From NCBI GenBank assembly GCA_036785705.1, contig JAWUZG010000056.1, forward strand, positions 7,813,001 through 7,877,000: a stretch of 64,000 bases of DNA, in the 5' to 3' direction. The DNA is from Acanthornis magna. Its lineage: Eukaryota > Chordata > Aves > Passeriformes > Acanthizidae. Shown piece after piece: positions 11,821 to 25,400 of this stretch (within the stretch, counting starts at the first letter, position 1; every line of letters starts with the position of its first letter). The notes below the pieces were generated by a model. That model was not told the DNA's origin and did no database searches. It saw only the letters and a program-made list of their open reading frames with translations. The position numbers and the translations under genes are program-made.

Positions 11821-14800
11821 TGGATAACTGAGATACTTATGGCCAGATTTTTTAGCCAAGTAATGGAATTTGGGAGGAGAGTCAATGTATAACTTCATTT
11901 TTGTTCAGTATATATTGTATTCACTGAGGAGACTCAATTTGGTATCTTTTCATTTACTTTACATAATAGAAAGCAGTAATTTGTTCTTAAGAAAAACAGA
12001 TTCATAAAGGGTTTATTTCAAGTGTTACAGAAGGCATTGGGTTTAATGTACAAGTTTGTAAACAATCATAGAAGAAATGATTGGAAGAAGTAGAACTCCT
12101 GATGCAATGAGAATTTTGAGTATCTACCTCTGATTAGTAAAAAATACTTCTAATACCTACCTGAGATTATCAATGTAGTTTTAAATATGTATATGGAGCA
12201 AGATTTGGGCACTTATTTGAAAAGGGAAAATGAGAGTTTGAGTCCCTGTTTTGGATAGGAGTCCTGTGCCCTCCACAGTACTCTGCCATAGAGGGGCAGA
12301 GGTTCAATAGACTCACGCCTCGGTTCCTACTCTTCCCATGGCACTCTGGCCAGGAACAGTTCTATTGCTAAGGAACAAAAAGATGGTTCTTAATTTTCAG
12401 GCTCTTGGGATTGTAACACTGAATATAGTGAAGTAGGCCTAAAGCTTTCAGAAGCTGGGACACTTGTTTTTTAGACACCCACAGAAATATTGATCTGGTG
12501 GGATTTGATTTTTTTCAGCTTTCCCTTAATGATTCCACGATACCGAGTACTTTTTCGTGATGAAACAAAAACCAGTTTCCTCTTTCTGCTTTCTCTGAGT
12601 GTCTAGCTCTGAAGTGGAGCTGCACATCCAACCGGTGAGGTGCTGGCCTGGGGTGCCCCTGCTCCAGCAGCCTCCTGCTCTCCTTTATATCCAGCACTCT
12701 CTTAGTGAGAGTCACTCAAACTCTGCTGGGTTCTTCCTCCCAGCCACAGAACCTAATCCACAAAGCAAAATACTTCAAAATGCTTTGTTGCCCCCTTGCT
12801 CTTCTCCTTACACCAGTTGTTATAGCTTGGGGTATTTCAACCTCACAATGCATCTCTATTTTCACTCTACAGCTTTCCAAGTAAAATGCCTTAGTTTAAT
12901 GAACATGTGAAATGCTCTTCTTCTCTGAATATCTCCTTAAAGAAGTGTCTGCTGTGATAGCATGAGAAGTCACATACAGGGACAGCAGAGGTTCTGTGAT
13001 AGACAAAATCAAAGGTGGAGATTTTTTTAAAACCTTTCAGATAATTTTAGAATCATTAAACTGTGAAAGAGTTATTTTGTCAGCTTACAATTTTTTCTAC
13101 ATAGAGCATTTATTCCTCTTCAACATTCCTTGTATTTGCTCCTTGTAGCTATTTGTTGCACCTTGCTTCCAATGAAAGTGCAAACTCGGAATAAGCCTCA
13201 AATCTTCTGGCTCACTGACCTAGCACAGTGAAGCCAACACAACATCCCCATCACTGCAAACAGTAATCAGCTCTCCCAAAGAAGGCATGGGTAAGCAATG
13301 CCCTTCTCACTGTGAGCAGTCACCAGGCACAGGTGTGGTTTGTCCTGTCATCCAGCATATTCCGTAGGAATCATATTCTGTGGACCGGACTTAAATATGT
13401 GTTTCTTAGAATAATGCAATTATCCTGTAAGCCAAATTTATACATGCATATTTGAAAAGGGAACTGTTTATTTGAATTTAAACACTCTGTTTTATGTTTC
13501 TAAAAGTGGAGAAAATCAAGTCTAATCAAGTCTAATGGGAAAGCTAGTATTATATATGTGACATAATAAACATTAGCAACAAATTTCTAAAGGCTATCCA
13601 GAACTAGCAGCTCTGTGCCCTCCATTTTGTTCTCATTGATGGCACTGACAGTACAAACAAAATCCTTACAGTTCTTTGAGTTTGCTTCCTCTGAGTTGTG
13701 ATCAGAGCTGGGATTTTTCTTAGTATTAATACTAACCTGACCTGACTAACCAAAGTTTCTGACTGACAAGGGGCTCTTCTAAGTTTTGAAAAGGACTGAA
13801 GGACTGGAAGTCTGCTGTACTTCTGCAGTCCAAGGCACTCTGTAGTTGTGGAACAACAAGGTTTTGATTTTTTTTGTGTTTTTTTCACTTAATTGCTAAA
13901 ACATTTAGCCAGAACAAAGAAAAAATATTCATACTGCATGGAGGCTGCAAGATGAGTCTCCTTTAAAATACTTACCCCCTCTTTTTTATGTCATCTATAA
14001 AGAACAAGGTTAGTGTAGCAAATGGAAGTGCAAGGCTGGTAGACTCAGCTGTGCTTTCGGAACACTGCTGTTGTATGCAGCCTGGCTGACAAGCAAAAAC
14101 ATTGCAAAAACAAACAAAAGCAGAAACTCTAACAATAATTAATAATTCTCAGCTAAAGTAGAAAAGCATGTCTGGTGTAACTACAAGATAGGAAGGATAC
14201 TGAGCTCCTGCTCTGCCAGATGGAGAGAAGATGGGTTTGGATATGCCGTGGCTTTCCACACTTGGCTTGGAAAGTGCAATTCTGTGTGTGAAGCAGCCAG
14301 CTTGCCTGTGCCTTCCCATGCCAGAGTCTCTTTTGACCCTGCTCAAATAGGAAAACATTTATTAAATGAGAAATAGAAGATAGGACCTCAAAAATATGGC
14401 CAAATATATGTTAGTCTGAGTATATAATAAATATGACAGGAGCTCATCAGGATGAAAAAGATCCTTTTTTTATTCTGGACTCAGTGCAAACCCTGGACAA
14501 GGGAAGGTTAATCTTTAACATGGATGCCTAGTTTTGAGATATTATGGTAGGAAGTAGCTCCTTCCAGACTCATTTCATATAGATTATCCCACAGGGACCT
14601 CTGTGCCCATAGAGCTGCACTATTTCTCATCCAGCAAAACTCAGTAAATGGGAGGTATTCCATACAGGGCGCTGGTCAGGGCTGGGATTTTTCATTACTA
14701 CAGTAATACAAATAATCCATTATATTAGGAGTCTTTGAAAGAAAAATGTTTGACTGTATGGAGCAAGTAATGGTGTTTGATGTACCTCCAAGGGGGCAGT

Positions 14801-15799
14801 CAGTGGGTGAGCCTTGCAAAACTCAGCTGCTTCCCTCAGCAAGTTTCCGCCTTGTCAACAGTGCCTTTGTTTTTTGTCTATGTGGGCTCTGATGCCTTCA
14901 ATTTCCCTTTGATGTATGAATGAATCCAGTGCTTCACAACAAAACTCAAACTAGACCTGGAAAAGCACAGAGGGAGAGAAGAAAGAAGGGAAAAGGAAAA
15001 GGTAGTTTTAAATGTCCACACCACTAAAGCTGGTGACATGATCTGTGTACAGACAGGATGATTGTGTATTTGCTCTTTGTGGCCATTTGGGGCAGTTGAG
15101 ACTTGTGGGTGTACTTGAGGTTGAATGAGGGTTTTTTTGTTTACTAGCACCTATGTGTGTGTGAGCAGTGGCAACATAACACAGTAAAAATTATGACCAG
15201 TGACTCACTGACCAGAAATGGTCTGATTTGTACTGACTGTGTGAAGCACAGAGCTGTGCAGACAGAGCATGAATGACAACAGAGAACTGTCTGTGAGAGT
15301 TCAGAGGCAGAATTTGTTTATGCAAAGCATCTGTCAAGTCACTCAATGCAGCAGCTAATTTAGGTGAAAACAGTAACTGGGTCTTGGAAAAACTGCATGA
15401 AGAGAAAGGGGCCGAAGACCAGGCTGCTGTGGCCTGTGTATTGCAGGAGCAACCTGTCCTCTCCTGATGGGGAGGAAGGATGCTTCTTTCCTTGCACCTG
15501 TCCCTCCCCTGATTCTTGATCTCTAAGGATCTTTTAACTGTCTGGTTATCCCCTATGGAAATGGAAAAGAGGAGATATCAGGTCTTGCCATTGCATGTCT
15601 GTGTGAGGGAGGTGGAGCTGTTGCCCAGGCTCAGAGTCTGGCAAGGCCCCCCAGGATGGTGTGCAGGACAAGCTGCCCTTCTTTAGGTCTCAGAACTGTG
15701 GAACTGAGCCCAGCTATACTGGCCCTCATTTTGTCGAATAAAGTTGTGTACTATAAATGGATCAGCCAGTTGTGACTGGAACCACAATCCTCAGAGAAC

Positions 15800-15903
15800 C
15801 TTTCAACAAATCTGGTTTGAGTTTCGAGTTGCAGTGAAATATGAAACGAGGTGGGTTTCATGGGGTTTCAGGTTTTGTCGAAAACGTTTCAACCAGCTCT
15901 AGT
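15800..15903 (-). repeat. Possible ancient sauropsid interspersed repeat
   Basis: The plus strand contains 'TTTTGTCGAAAACGTTTC' (15873-15890) followed by 'AACCAGCTCTAGTC' (15891-15904). Reading the minus strand gives 'AGAGCTGGTTGAAACG', which resembles the start of an old repeat family with alternating GAAAC/GTTTC words found across reptiles and birds. A second candidate copy lies at 58661-58880 in the opposite orientation. I cannot give the database name, and identity is low. Confidence 0.35.
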
Positions 15904-16180
15904 CAGTAGCTGTTGCTTTTTCAGTTTCCTCCCTCTAACGTGTCTCTGGTATTTCTAGTTGAATGTGCCTCAGATTAAGTGCTAACAGGAAAAGGTTTGG
16001 AAATTCAGCCCCTAAATGTGACTCAACTCACAGGGAATTGAGAAAGGGTGCAGAGGATGCCCTTTCCTTATTAAATTCCTCTTTTGGTCCCCCTTCTTGT
16101 GGAACCTTACCAAAATTTCATTTTTGTGTGGAGATTTTTGGACTGTTTAGCTAGCTGTGATAATAGCACTATAGATCACC

Positions 16181-16436
16181 TCCTAACTGGCTGGGGCAAG
16201 TGGAAAAGGAGCCCTGCAGACTCCGTTTGGCAAGTGGACAGGAGACCTGGAGAAGCAGTCAGATTCCCAGCTGGCTCAGGGCGCTCACAGCCGGGAAAGC
16301 AGTCTGCATGCTGCCTGCCATGGAGCCGGGAGCAAGGAGGTGCTCGCCTTCCCAGCTGGCAAGGGGAGCGCGAGGCCTGGAGAAGTGGGCTGCTTTCCGT
16401 TTGGCTGCCCAGGTTGAGCGAGGGGCCAAGAAATGA
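16181..16436. repeat. Degenerate minisatellite, about six units of 40-45 bp
   Basis: Related units start at about 16181, 16221, 16263, 16306 (weak), 16348 and 16393. Shared words are 'TTCCCAGCTGGC' (16264 and 16349), 'TCCGTTTGGC' (16222 and 16395) and 'CCTGGAGAAG' (16245 and 16376). The block is markedly GC-richer than its flanks, and open frames on both strands run through it (plus strand up to 140 codons, minus strand 63). Those frames look like by-products of the repeat. An alternative is a fragment of a GC-rich retroelement with internal repeats, but I see no LTR ends or poly-A tail. Confidence 0.6.
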
Positions 16437-19400
16437 GGCTCAGTTCCCATTAGCCTGTCTGGTTCTTGATTTGCTTCCTTTAGTTAAAAGAGGCAGAGAA
16501 TACTGATGATGTTTTGCCAGGCACAGGATTGAAGCTGAGTGGCATGGAAGAATAGAGACTTAAATAAGCACAGCTCACTGTCTCCACTTGCTTTTGTCAG
16601 TTCGTGTAACAACCTTGCTGCCAGCAACCTTCCTTGCAAAAGAGAGGAAAAACCCAGGGTCACTGGGAGGTGATTGTGCAGTTCTGCGTTTGGTACTTAA
16701 GGTTGTTTTAAATTATTACAGAACCATTTAAATTGGTAGAAATACATTGCTAGCCTAAGCAGTGTATTGATGGTTTAAATATTTAGGAAAAGATTGCTAT
16801 TTAGTGATTCCTTCCCAGGTATATTGGAAAATATATTTAATAGTTCATCTGTTAAAAGGTTATTTAAATACATCAGAGGTATTTTATGGGCAGACAATTG
16901 AAGTTTCATCTCCTCTGAAGGCATATTTGTAGCATATGAATTCTTTTTAATACACATTAATTATGAGAAGGACAACAATAAATCTTCTGTTAATACGTGG
17001 TTAGCACCATTGTAAAACCTGATTTTTAATTTTTTCCCCCTATTACCTTTAGTTATTCCTTTGGAATTTGTGGTCTGTTTTTAAAAATCATTCCTGATTT
17101 CTGTGCCAGTCTTCACTGGAGTTTGTAATAACATACTGTAATTTAGGCAGCTCTATGAAGTCCCAAGTGTAAAGTTATCTGTGTAGCGCTTGCATGATCA
17201 GAATCCAAGACAGCCCCATTTTCACTGAGTGCAAGATATTAACATTTTAAAATTACTTCAGATCCACGATTCTGTAAAAGCCAGCAGAACCCAGACTTGA
17301 GGGCTCCCTGCACTGCAGGCAGTAGCACATCTGTTGCCTCACTTGTAACATGGTGCTCATAGCCAGACTGTGGCAGCACATACTTCAGCTGAGAAGCACC
17401 CAAAGCTTTTGGAAGGTATGAGCAGCCTGGGCTGAAGTTTGGTGTCTGAATTTGCCAGTGCATCTCATTCAGGGCATTCACAGGTGCAGCTTTGCATTTA
17501 CATCTGGTCCTGATGTAGAAACACCATGAGACACTGTGGAGTTTTACTATTGATTTTTTGCAGATAACACTCATCCACATACATAGCCAGTGTTCTTTTT
17601 TTTATTTGAATGCCTTTCATAGTCATCCTACTTTGAACCCAGTCTCCCAGCCTCATCCACCACAGCCAAATCCAGGGCCATGAATGAACTCACAGATGTA
17701 GTGACTTAGTTGGGCACTCCTAGGCTGTCACCAAATCTGTCAAGGGAAATGTGTGTATCTAAGGATGTTTCCAGGGTGCAACACAGAATTCCAGGATGAT
17801 GGAATCCAAGCTGGTTCAAACACTGCAAGCAGTATGACCAGCTTTCTCTGGCAGTCCCTCTGAACTCATTATTTCATGTTATTACTGGCCTGTGGGTCTA
17901 GAATAGGCTACTGGGCCCTCATTCTGAGGATGAGCCACTGGTGAGAAGCTGTGACACTGTTCATCATGCCCCAGTGTCTTAGGGCAGCTGATCAAGGAAA
18001 GCTCTCAACCAGGTAGCAGCTTCTGAGCTGTGGAGGGGTATTGCAGAGAGCCTCAAAACATAGCGCTGCATGTGACTAAGCAGAAAAAACAGAAAGGTAA
18101 TGTCCTCACAACTGTGTAGAAGGGCAAGAAATGAGGGTAAACTACAGTCCAAAACAGGCACGCTTGAGTCTTCACTGAAGCTCATCAGTATGATTTTATT
18201 AAAACACACATCCATGAGGAGCATGAGCAACCTGCCCTTTGAAAGCACTTGAAAACCTTTTTTCTGGAAGCCGACTCCAATGACATTTGAGGAGAGAAGA
18301 GTGCATTACCATGTGTTCTCTCACTGGGAACCAGTGTCCTTGCAACGCAAACAAGGCACAAGAAATTCCAGGGGAAATCATTCACCAGGTTCACATTTTG
18401 CACCCCAAGCTGGACTCCCCCGTTCCCTGTGGGAAAGTGGGTTTTTAAAGCTCAGCACATTCTCAGTGAATTCCACAGCTAGCTCGCATAAGGAAACATG
18501 TATTTGCCTGTCTTTGTTGTTAAAAAGTTCCACTTTTTCCATAATCAGTTTTAATCATAGTACTTATAAGTTGTTTCATTTTACTTTTTTTTAATAACAG
18601 TTGATTGCCACATTATATAGGCAATAACCTATAAACTGGAATTGCTTTACACTCATAAAGGCTTAAAATAGCAAGTCTAATTTGTTTATTAAAAAGTGAT
18701 AAAAAAAAGACAATGCCCCATGCTGAGACTTTGTACACCACCTTTCATTCTGTAGTACATCTTTATAGCTGTGTTATAAACCCCTCGTAAATGGATTTTG
18801 TAGTAAAAGTGCTGACACAACTTTAACTATAGAATCTTGAACAGCAGCAATGTAATAAAAGATCAAACTGTAATGCTAGATTATAAAGAAAGAATCACGA
18901 TATGCAAAACAGAGCAAAGGGTTTGCAGGAGTAATGGATCCTAATACAAAAATACTAAATATTGACAAAAGAAATAATCTGACAAAGTTTTAAACCAGCC
19001 TTTGGAGTATTTAGTATTTGACTTTGGGGATGTTGGTGTGCATTGGTTGGGCCCAGAGCACTGCTGAAGCTGAGCTCACTCTGGTGGGTTTGTGTTGCCC
19101 CATTTTGGCATGAACAGCTGACTGTGCATGAAGGACACTCAGTTTGCACTGCAGAAAAAATCAGTAAACTGGTGACCCGAGAAAAATGTGCTTCTTTAAG
19201 GGGTCCTTAGTGAGACAAATCAGGTGTAAGACATTCCTGCAGCAATACGTGTCGGTTGCTGTCTATCCATATTCCTGACAGCAGCTAAAACAGCATCCAA
19301 GTCAATAGCGGTTGTTTGTGTTTTAAGAGAATACTTCCTGGGCTACCATATGCCAAACAAATTTTTACTATTGCCTCTTATTTGTCAGATTAAAGGTCTG

Positions 19401-22400
19401 TGAATTAGTGGGATTCATGAGGAAAATTATTACTCTAGCCAAAGAAAGATATCCAGCAATTGTGTATCGTAATGGAAATGGCTGGGGGGCACTGGTGGAA
19501 GCGTTCAGACTATGTCAAGTCACTTTGTTGTTGTTCAGCTTCGGTGTACCTATAACACAGTTTACCTCATGCAACTGAAAATCAATTTGTTCTCTTCAAT
19601 TCTAAGCTACCTCTCAAATTAAGCCCTATAAAACATTTCAAATAGAACAAAGAAAGCTGGCTGAAATAATATTTCATCTTCTGAAATAAGGGTTTGTCAA
19701 AGCCAGTCGCTTTACACGTGGCCAAGGAGAACACTGCTCATTTGAAAGGCTATTGAGAATCTGAGAGCTCATAAGTTCAAGTCCATCTGCTGCAGACTTC
19801 ATGCACTGCTAGCTATTACAGTAGCTTGACAATAATCTCAGCATCATCTTTTATTCCAGTCACAAAGGGCTGTCAAAAACCAAATAGTAAGAATTACTAT
19901 AAACAGCAATGATTCAGTCTCAATGGCAATGGCTCTCTATATTCTGGCAATGTAATCTACTGCTCTACCCTTAAATTGGATATAGCATATGAAGTCCGTC
20001 AGCCATGCAGAAAGTGAAAATGTATATTGTCAAGGCCTTTGCTGTCTGTGAAACTGCTGATGAAGAGTCACAAAAGGAGTTTTAAACGCCCTAGAAGAAA
20101 TTCCAAGTAACATTAAAGTCACAAATAGCAAATTTGACAACTCCCTCTGGACTAAGAAACCGCCTTCAAAAGTTTTATATTAGCTTCATGCATCATTGTT
20201 ATAATTTATTAATGTACAGTTTTTAGTTTTTCAGAGTGCATGGCTGGGGAATGGTAACTGTAACTTCTTTTTCATGATAAACAGCTGTTGAAAGATTTGC
20301 CAATATTCCCTCCTCTTATAATTCAAAAATGCATGCATTGCTTTTCATATTTCTACTTCCCCAAAAGCATAATAAGATACTATATTTATGATTTAATCGA
20401 TGAAACCTGTTCTCTGTGGATATTACTACATTGTTTAGTTTGCTAATGTGCATATTTGCACCTAATCTATTAAAAATCAGATATCATGGCTGCATTAGGG
20501 CATACACTGTGTGAAAGCTATCTGTAAGGCTTTGGCTTTTTCGGTATTCAGTAATTCACTGGCAATTCCTATTCATCTTTGATTACAATCTCAGGAGCCT
20601 GGAAGAAAGAAACAAAATTGATAGGCAGTAAAAATACAGAATTTTGAAAAGGTCACCTGCTAGCAGGATTAAAACTTTGAATCCACCTGCTCATTATAAA
20701 GAATGTACCAAACATGAAATGGCATAACTTGAATCTGTTCTTCCAGCAGCAATTGGTTTATGTGACTACCAAATGCCATTTACCATTCCTCTGGCAGTCT
20801 GTGTGCAAAGAAATTTCTGCCCTGGCTGGGTATTGATTATGCCAACAGCTGATGCATGTGCTGTTCTAAGGAAGGACATTTGAGATTGTCCAGCCCCTGT
20901 AGCTGCTGAAATTCCTGTTGCAAGTCTGTTCCTGCCCCCCCAAGTACAGTGTCTGTCCTGCTGGTTTGCATCTGAGTTTCTCCATGACCGACACGACTCT
21001 GTTTCCAGAGCCTATATGTGCACAGTCTGTCCTTGATCTTTTGTTCATCTCTGTTTATCACGACTACCAAAAGACCTTGGCATTGTTTCTATGTAATATG
21101 TTTGAATCATGGGATCCTTAATTTAACCATACGACAAAACTCAGCTCTGGTGATACTTGCCAGATTCCTTCAAAAGGGAAGTGTTGTTCAGCTAGAGGCC
21201 TGACTAAAGTACTTTAGAAGTTAATTAAATGTAATGATCTTCTTAATATTTATTATAGTCAAATTTGTCATCTGAGAAAGGAACTCTCAGGGTGGGTTCA
21301 GCTAAATGGCAAGGGGAAAATCTACAATTTTCTATTAAATTCCACACAAAGTATTGCAAAGGCAAGGTATTACATGTGCCGGATTATTGCTACTAAACTC
21401 AATGACAAATTCTTGATTTTATTTCATCTTTTGTCTACGAGTTATTATGAACAATCTGGTTTTTGGTAATAGTTATTTGAAATCCTTATCTCTGTTGCTG
21501 AAATAAGAGTGCTGTAACTGGCAACAGCTGATCCATAGTACAGTGTGATTTCGCTACTGATACAGAATTGTAACACTTTTCTGCTTCCTTGCATCACTGC
21601 ACATAACACTTCGTGCTTCCTCTTGTGCCTCCCTCAAGGATGGATTCTTGTACTCCTGCAACCCCTTACTAGTGTAAGGAAGTTCAGGAGGCAGCCCTGA
21701 GGATTCTGCATTACAAACCCTGTTTTTTGTCTACACGCTCACATTGCCCTTAAAGATGGAGTGAAATTATCTGTATCAGAGAAGGGTTAGAGAAGAAGTC
21801 GTCAAAAAATAATTGAAGGAGAAATAGAGTCCCTGCACAAGGAAATATGTAGTGGGAATGTGCATGAAATATAAAGAGAGTGAGAAATATTTTTCATTAT
21901 TTATGCTCTCATTTTTAAATGCCTTTCGTTTCATGATACCATTACAAAAAAAAAATGGAAGGTGGAACAACCCCCACTTTTAGGCTTTGACACTAAGTCA
22001 TTGTTCTGTAAAAGCAGTTATCTAATATTCTTGGCCCCAGACTGTTCCAGCACATATCGTTACACTGATAGTGGAGAGCAAGGATGGAAGTCATTTTGGC
22101 TTCCCTTCTGCCATAAATGAAGCAATTCTAAATGTTTCAAAATGTTTGCCCAGTACCTTAGGTCAGCACAGTAGCCACAGCTATCTTAATAATTACCCAG
22201 GGACAGCTAAACTAATGACACCAGCTAATGTTTGCTGTGTAGGCATTTAGGCAATGGTGAGTTATGATAAAATAAAGTAGCATTATATTTTGTTTTCATG
22301 GCACTGGCCTCAGGAATTGCTGTGCACCCTGCAACTCCATCCTTTACCTTCTCCCTCACCCTAGTGCATCAGATCTACTCATTTGAAATATGCAGTCAAT

Positions 22401-22430
22401 GTTGGCACTTCTAGCTGGAGTTCATGTTCT
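16437..22430. other. Repeat-poor non-coding DNA, no gene seen
   Basis: Mostly AT-rich unique sequence. The minus-strand frame at 17239-17580 (113 codons) has no recognisable motif, and I reject it as a gene. The part at about 19790-20500 is the most interesting stretch and is listed separately. I see no named transposable element in this segment. Confidence 0.55.
19790..20500. promoter_or_regulatory. Candidate conserved non-coding element(s)
   Basis: This stretch has no recognisable repeat and no open frame worth considering. It is dense in words typical of developmental enhancers: TGACAAT (19828), 'ATTAATGTACAG' (20208-20219) and 'TGTGCATATTTGCAC' (20447-20461, octamer/POU-like). The assignment is an inference from composition and motif density alone. 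Nothing in the window identifies a target gene. Confidence 0.25.
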
Positions 22431-22490
22431 AGTTACACTGAGATAATCCCATTGATTTCACTGGATCCACAGTGATTTAAACTGAATGGG
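22431..22490. repeat. Ancient amniote palindromic repeat remnant
   Basis: The sequence 'GTTACACTGAGATAATCCCA' (22432-22451) leads into 'TTGATTTCACTGGATCC' and then 'CAGTGATTTAAACTGAATGG' (22469-22488). The arms are roughly complementary around the centre, as in old reptile/bird repeats built on a 'CCATTGACTTCAATGG' core flanked by 'GTTACAC/GTGTAA' words. The copy is strongly decayed. The family name is not certain. Confidence 0.4.
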
Positions 22491-25400
22491 TCTTCCAGCA
22501 GCATATCTTCAGATCAGGGCATGACAATGTGGCAAAAAATCCTTTAGATCTACCTGGGTGAATATCCATTAACACTGTGTCTGGGACCCAGCAAGTTTTG
22601 ATTTTACTGAGAGATTAAAGTTAGAAAGTGGGAGGGGAAAACTACCGCTTTAATTTTATCATTACTTTGAGACTGTGTCTTGGGTGGCAGCTACCCAATC
22701 TGAACATAGAATGAAGATCATAAAGGCTTTTAATTATGTCTCTGTAAAGCATCCTACTCCAAACTGGGTTTCTCCTGACACTGCAGTTATGTAAGAAATT
22801 AGTATTTTTTTGTTTTCTTGGGGATATGGGTAGAACACAGAGAAGCCAATAGAGATGCACAACTGAACTAGGACAGTTGGACATTTTGTTTTCCACATGT
22901 TCTGTCTATTTTCTTGGACCTCATCACTTTCTTTCTAGCATGTGTCACTACTTTAGAGGGGCAGGAAGCAGTCTGCTTTGATATTAGCTCCATTCTGCCT
23001 TTATTTTAGAAATTGCTATATAATGAAGTAGATACAAAAGGAATGAAGGCCATAATCTGTTCACAGTTGAAAATTAGGTTAGATGATTGAAATTGTTCAT
23101 ATGAAAGAAAGTGGCTTTGACCCTATCATGAAGTAGAAAAAGAATTTACAGGAAGTGATAAGGAGGTTCACTTATTTAGATGGCCGTCCAGAACTTTTAC
23201 CTGTAGGAGTCAAAAAAATAGTTGCATAAAATCTATTTTATTGAAAATAGGATGGCAATCTGAGCTCAATTGACATGAGTTCTGTGATCTATGAACTGAA
23301 TTATTCCTTTACTGCTGAAGGAGCACCTGACCCTGCCTCCTTATTTCACCTCCCACCACCCTCCACCCACTTTCCAAGGCAGACAATGCATAGCTCACAC
23401 CTCCACGTAACTGGAGATTCAGAAGATGTCAGGAATACCCTTAGTGCATTTCTGAAACCATTTTGTAAGTATCTGCCACTTTTTAATCTGTGTATCCTTA
23501 TCTTATGATTGCAGAACAAATAATTAGGTGCACTAATTGGTATTGTGATAGTTCTTTTATTTAAGTATTTTTAAAAATAGTAAGTAGTGCTCTGAAGTTC
23601 TCCTTTGGTTCACTCCATGTTTTGCTTTGCCCTCCCATTAAAATAATTTTTGCTGCTTACTTGTCATTAATTTTCTGCTCATCTGCAGTGCTCCCTTTGC
23701 CTTCTTGCTGCTGTTTTCCTTTGTCCTGTTCACTGTGGTGGCTCCTGCTCCTGTCTGGGGCAGCTGTGCCATGCCTCAGGCAGTCAGAGCTGCTGCGTTC
23801 TGGCAGTGTGAGGGTGCAGAGTGACAGTGAGCTCCTTGGGGAGGCTGGGATGAGCCATGTGATGGCACAGGCAGATCTGGGCACCTTGTGATCCAAGCTT
23901 ACCTGGTGTCCAGCCTCACAGGGCACAGGAAAACAGAGTAAAGATTTACTTAATATCTGCAAGCACTCTCAAAATAATGATACTTCCAGGGGACGTGAGC
24001 TTTCTCAGAGAATTCTTTCTTCCATTCAGCTTCTCAGTCCTGACTGACTGAAGTCCAGCCACTCACGGGGTATGAAGATGTCTGGCTGGGCATAGTTGCA
24101 CACAGCTGGAAATTGGTTCATTTTTCTTCACCTACTTTCCAAAAGTTTCATGCTGATACAGAATAACCGGGGGAGAATCCTGAGCCAGGTGAGGGCTTTG
24201 AAGGTCAAGAAACAGATGCTCAGGAAGAACCCTCATTAAATACAAACAGAGCAAAACTTTTCAACTAATTAAATTAAAAGCCCATATGAACATCAGGGAC
24301 AAATCAATGGAGCAAGAAACACAGTAACTGCCTCTTCTCACATGTGACATGCAGTTCACAGCACTACAGCCAACATCCTCTTCAATTAATCCAGTGTTCA
24401 GTAAGAAACCTCAGAATAGCCCTGCTCTTAGCTTTCCACATTAAGAACTTCATTTGTTTGGAGTGGGCAGCTGAATCCATACGCATATTTAGGCCCTTTT
24501 TTTAAGCTTCATATCAACACTACAGACAAGATAGAGACTGACCATGCCATTGGGAGGAGGTTTGCAGAGTGACTCACTGTTTTATTTCTAATTTGGTAGT
24601 GTATCATTTTTCCCCCCACCTGCACCAGGGTGCCATTGTAAGCAGCTGAAATGATTGCTTGAATAAGCAGGATAATGTCAGATTTCCCAGGCTAATTCAT
24701 TGAAATCTGCTGTGCAGTCTTGATGCTGGAGCACAAATCATGCAAGAGAAAATATGGTCTCTCTTAACAAAATTATTTTTCTAAGAACCATGATCCAGAA
24801 GAGAGCATCACCCAGTTACTCATCCATAGGCCTTCTGTGGTTGCATCTCGTGGTCTCACCACCACGTAGGCAAAAAGCTGTGGGCCAGAAAGTGTGGTTT
24901 CAAAATCTATGTGACTTTAGAGCACATTGTTCCTTTCCTGTGGTTTCATTCTAGGTGAGTGCACATGAGCAATTACAATTCTTTCTGTAGATAATTGGCT
25001 TTAATGGTATTCTTAGCTGTAATTATGAAACAGCACTTTGACTGCTTGTACAATGGCTGTAGGTGCAGTAGTGTCAAGAATCCCCTAATCTGGCTGTAAA
25101 GCAATTCTTTTAAGATCAGCTTTAATGCTCACTATGCCAGTACATTTTTTTCCCATCTTCTACCATGTGAAAGAAAAGTCAAAACTATTTGTTGATCTTA
25201 AATGAATGTAGCTCTCATGTTGGTTTACAGTATACAGTACTCTGCCTGTAACTGCTTTACTACATTTCAAACGCCTCTTTTGGTAGGTATGAATCACAGA
25301 AAGTACTGACAGCTTGTTAGAACTGGGCCTGTAAACAATGCTTTGGGTTTACCAGGCCTTTGCAGGAGGAGATACAGATAATACAAAGTGAAAACCCTTT

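Larger units (their letters stand above)
11327..16180. other. AT-rich non-coding DNA, no gene seen
   Basis: Apart from the microsatellite at 11.76 kb and an old repeat fragment at 15.8 kb, I see only unique sequence. Smaller items are a 10-bp tandem duplication (ATCAAGTCTA, 13515-13536), a purine-rich tract at about 14958-15002 and a GC-richer patch at about 15410-15700. The plus-strand frame at 11497-11892 runs through the TA/TG microsatellite and is an artefact of that repeat. Confidence 0.55.

Noticed and set aside
11497..11892. 131-codon plus-strand frame
   Set aside because: The frame passes through the TA/TG microsatellite, giving a YIYIYI/CVCV peptide. It is an artefact of the simple repeat.
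16084..16506. 140-codon plus-strand frame
   Set aside because: It is explained by the degenerate minisatellite at 16181-16436, which also leaves minus-strand frames open.
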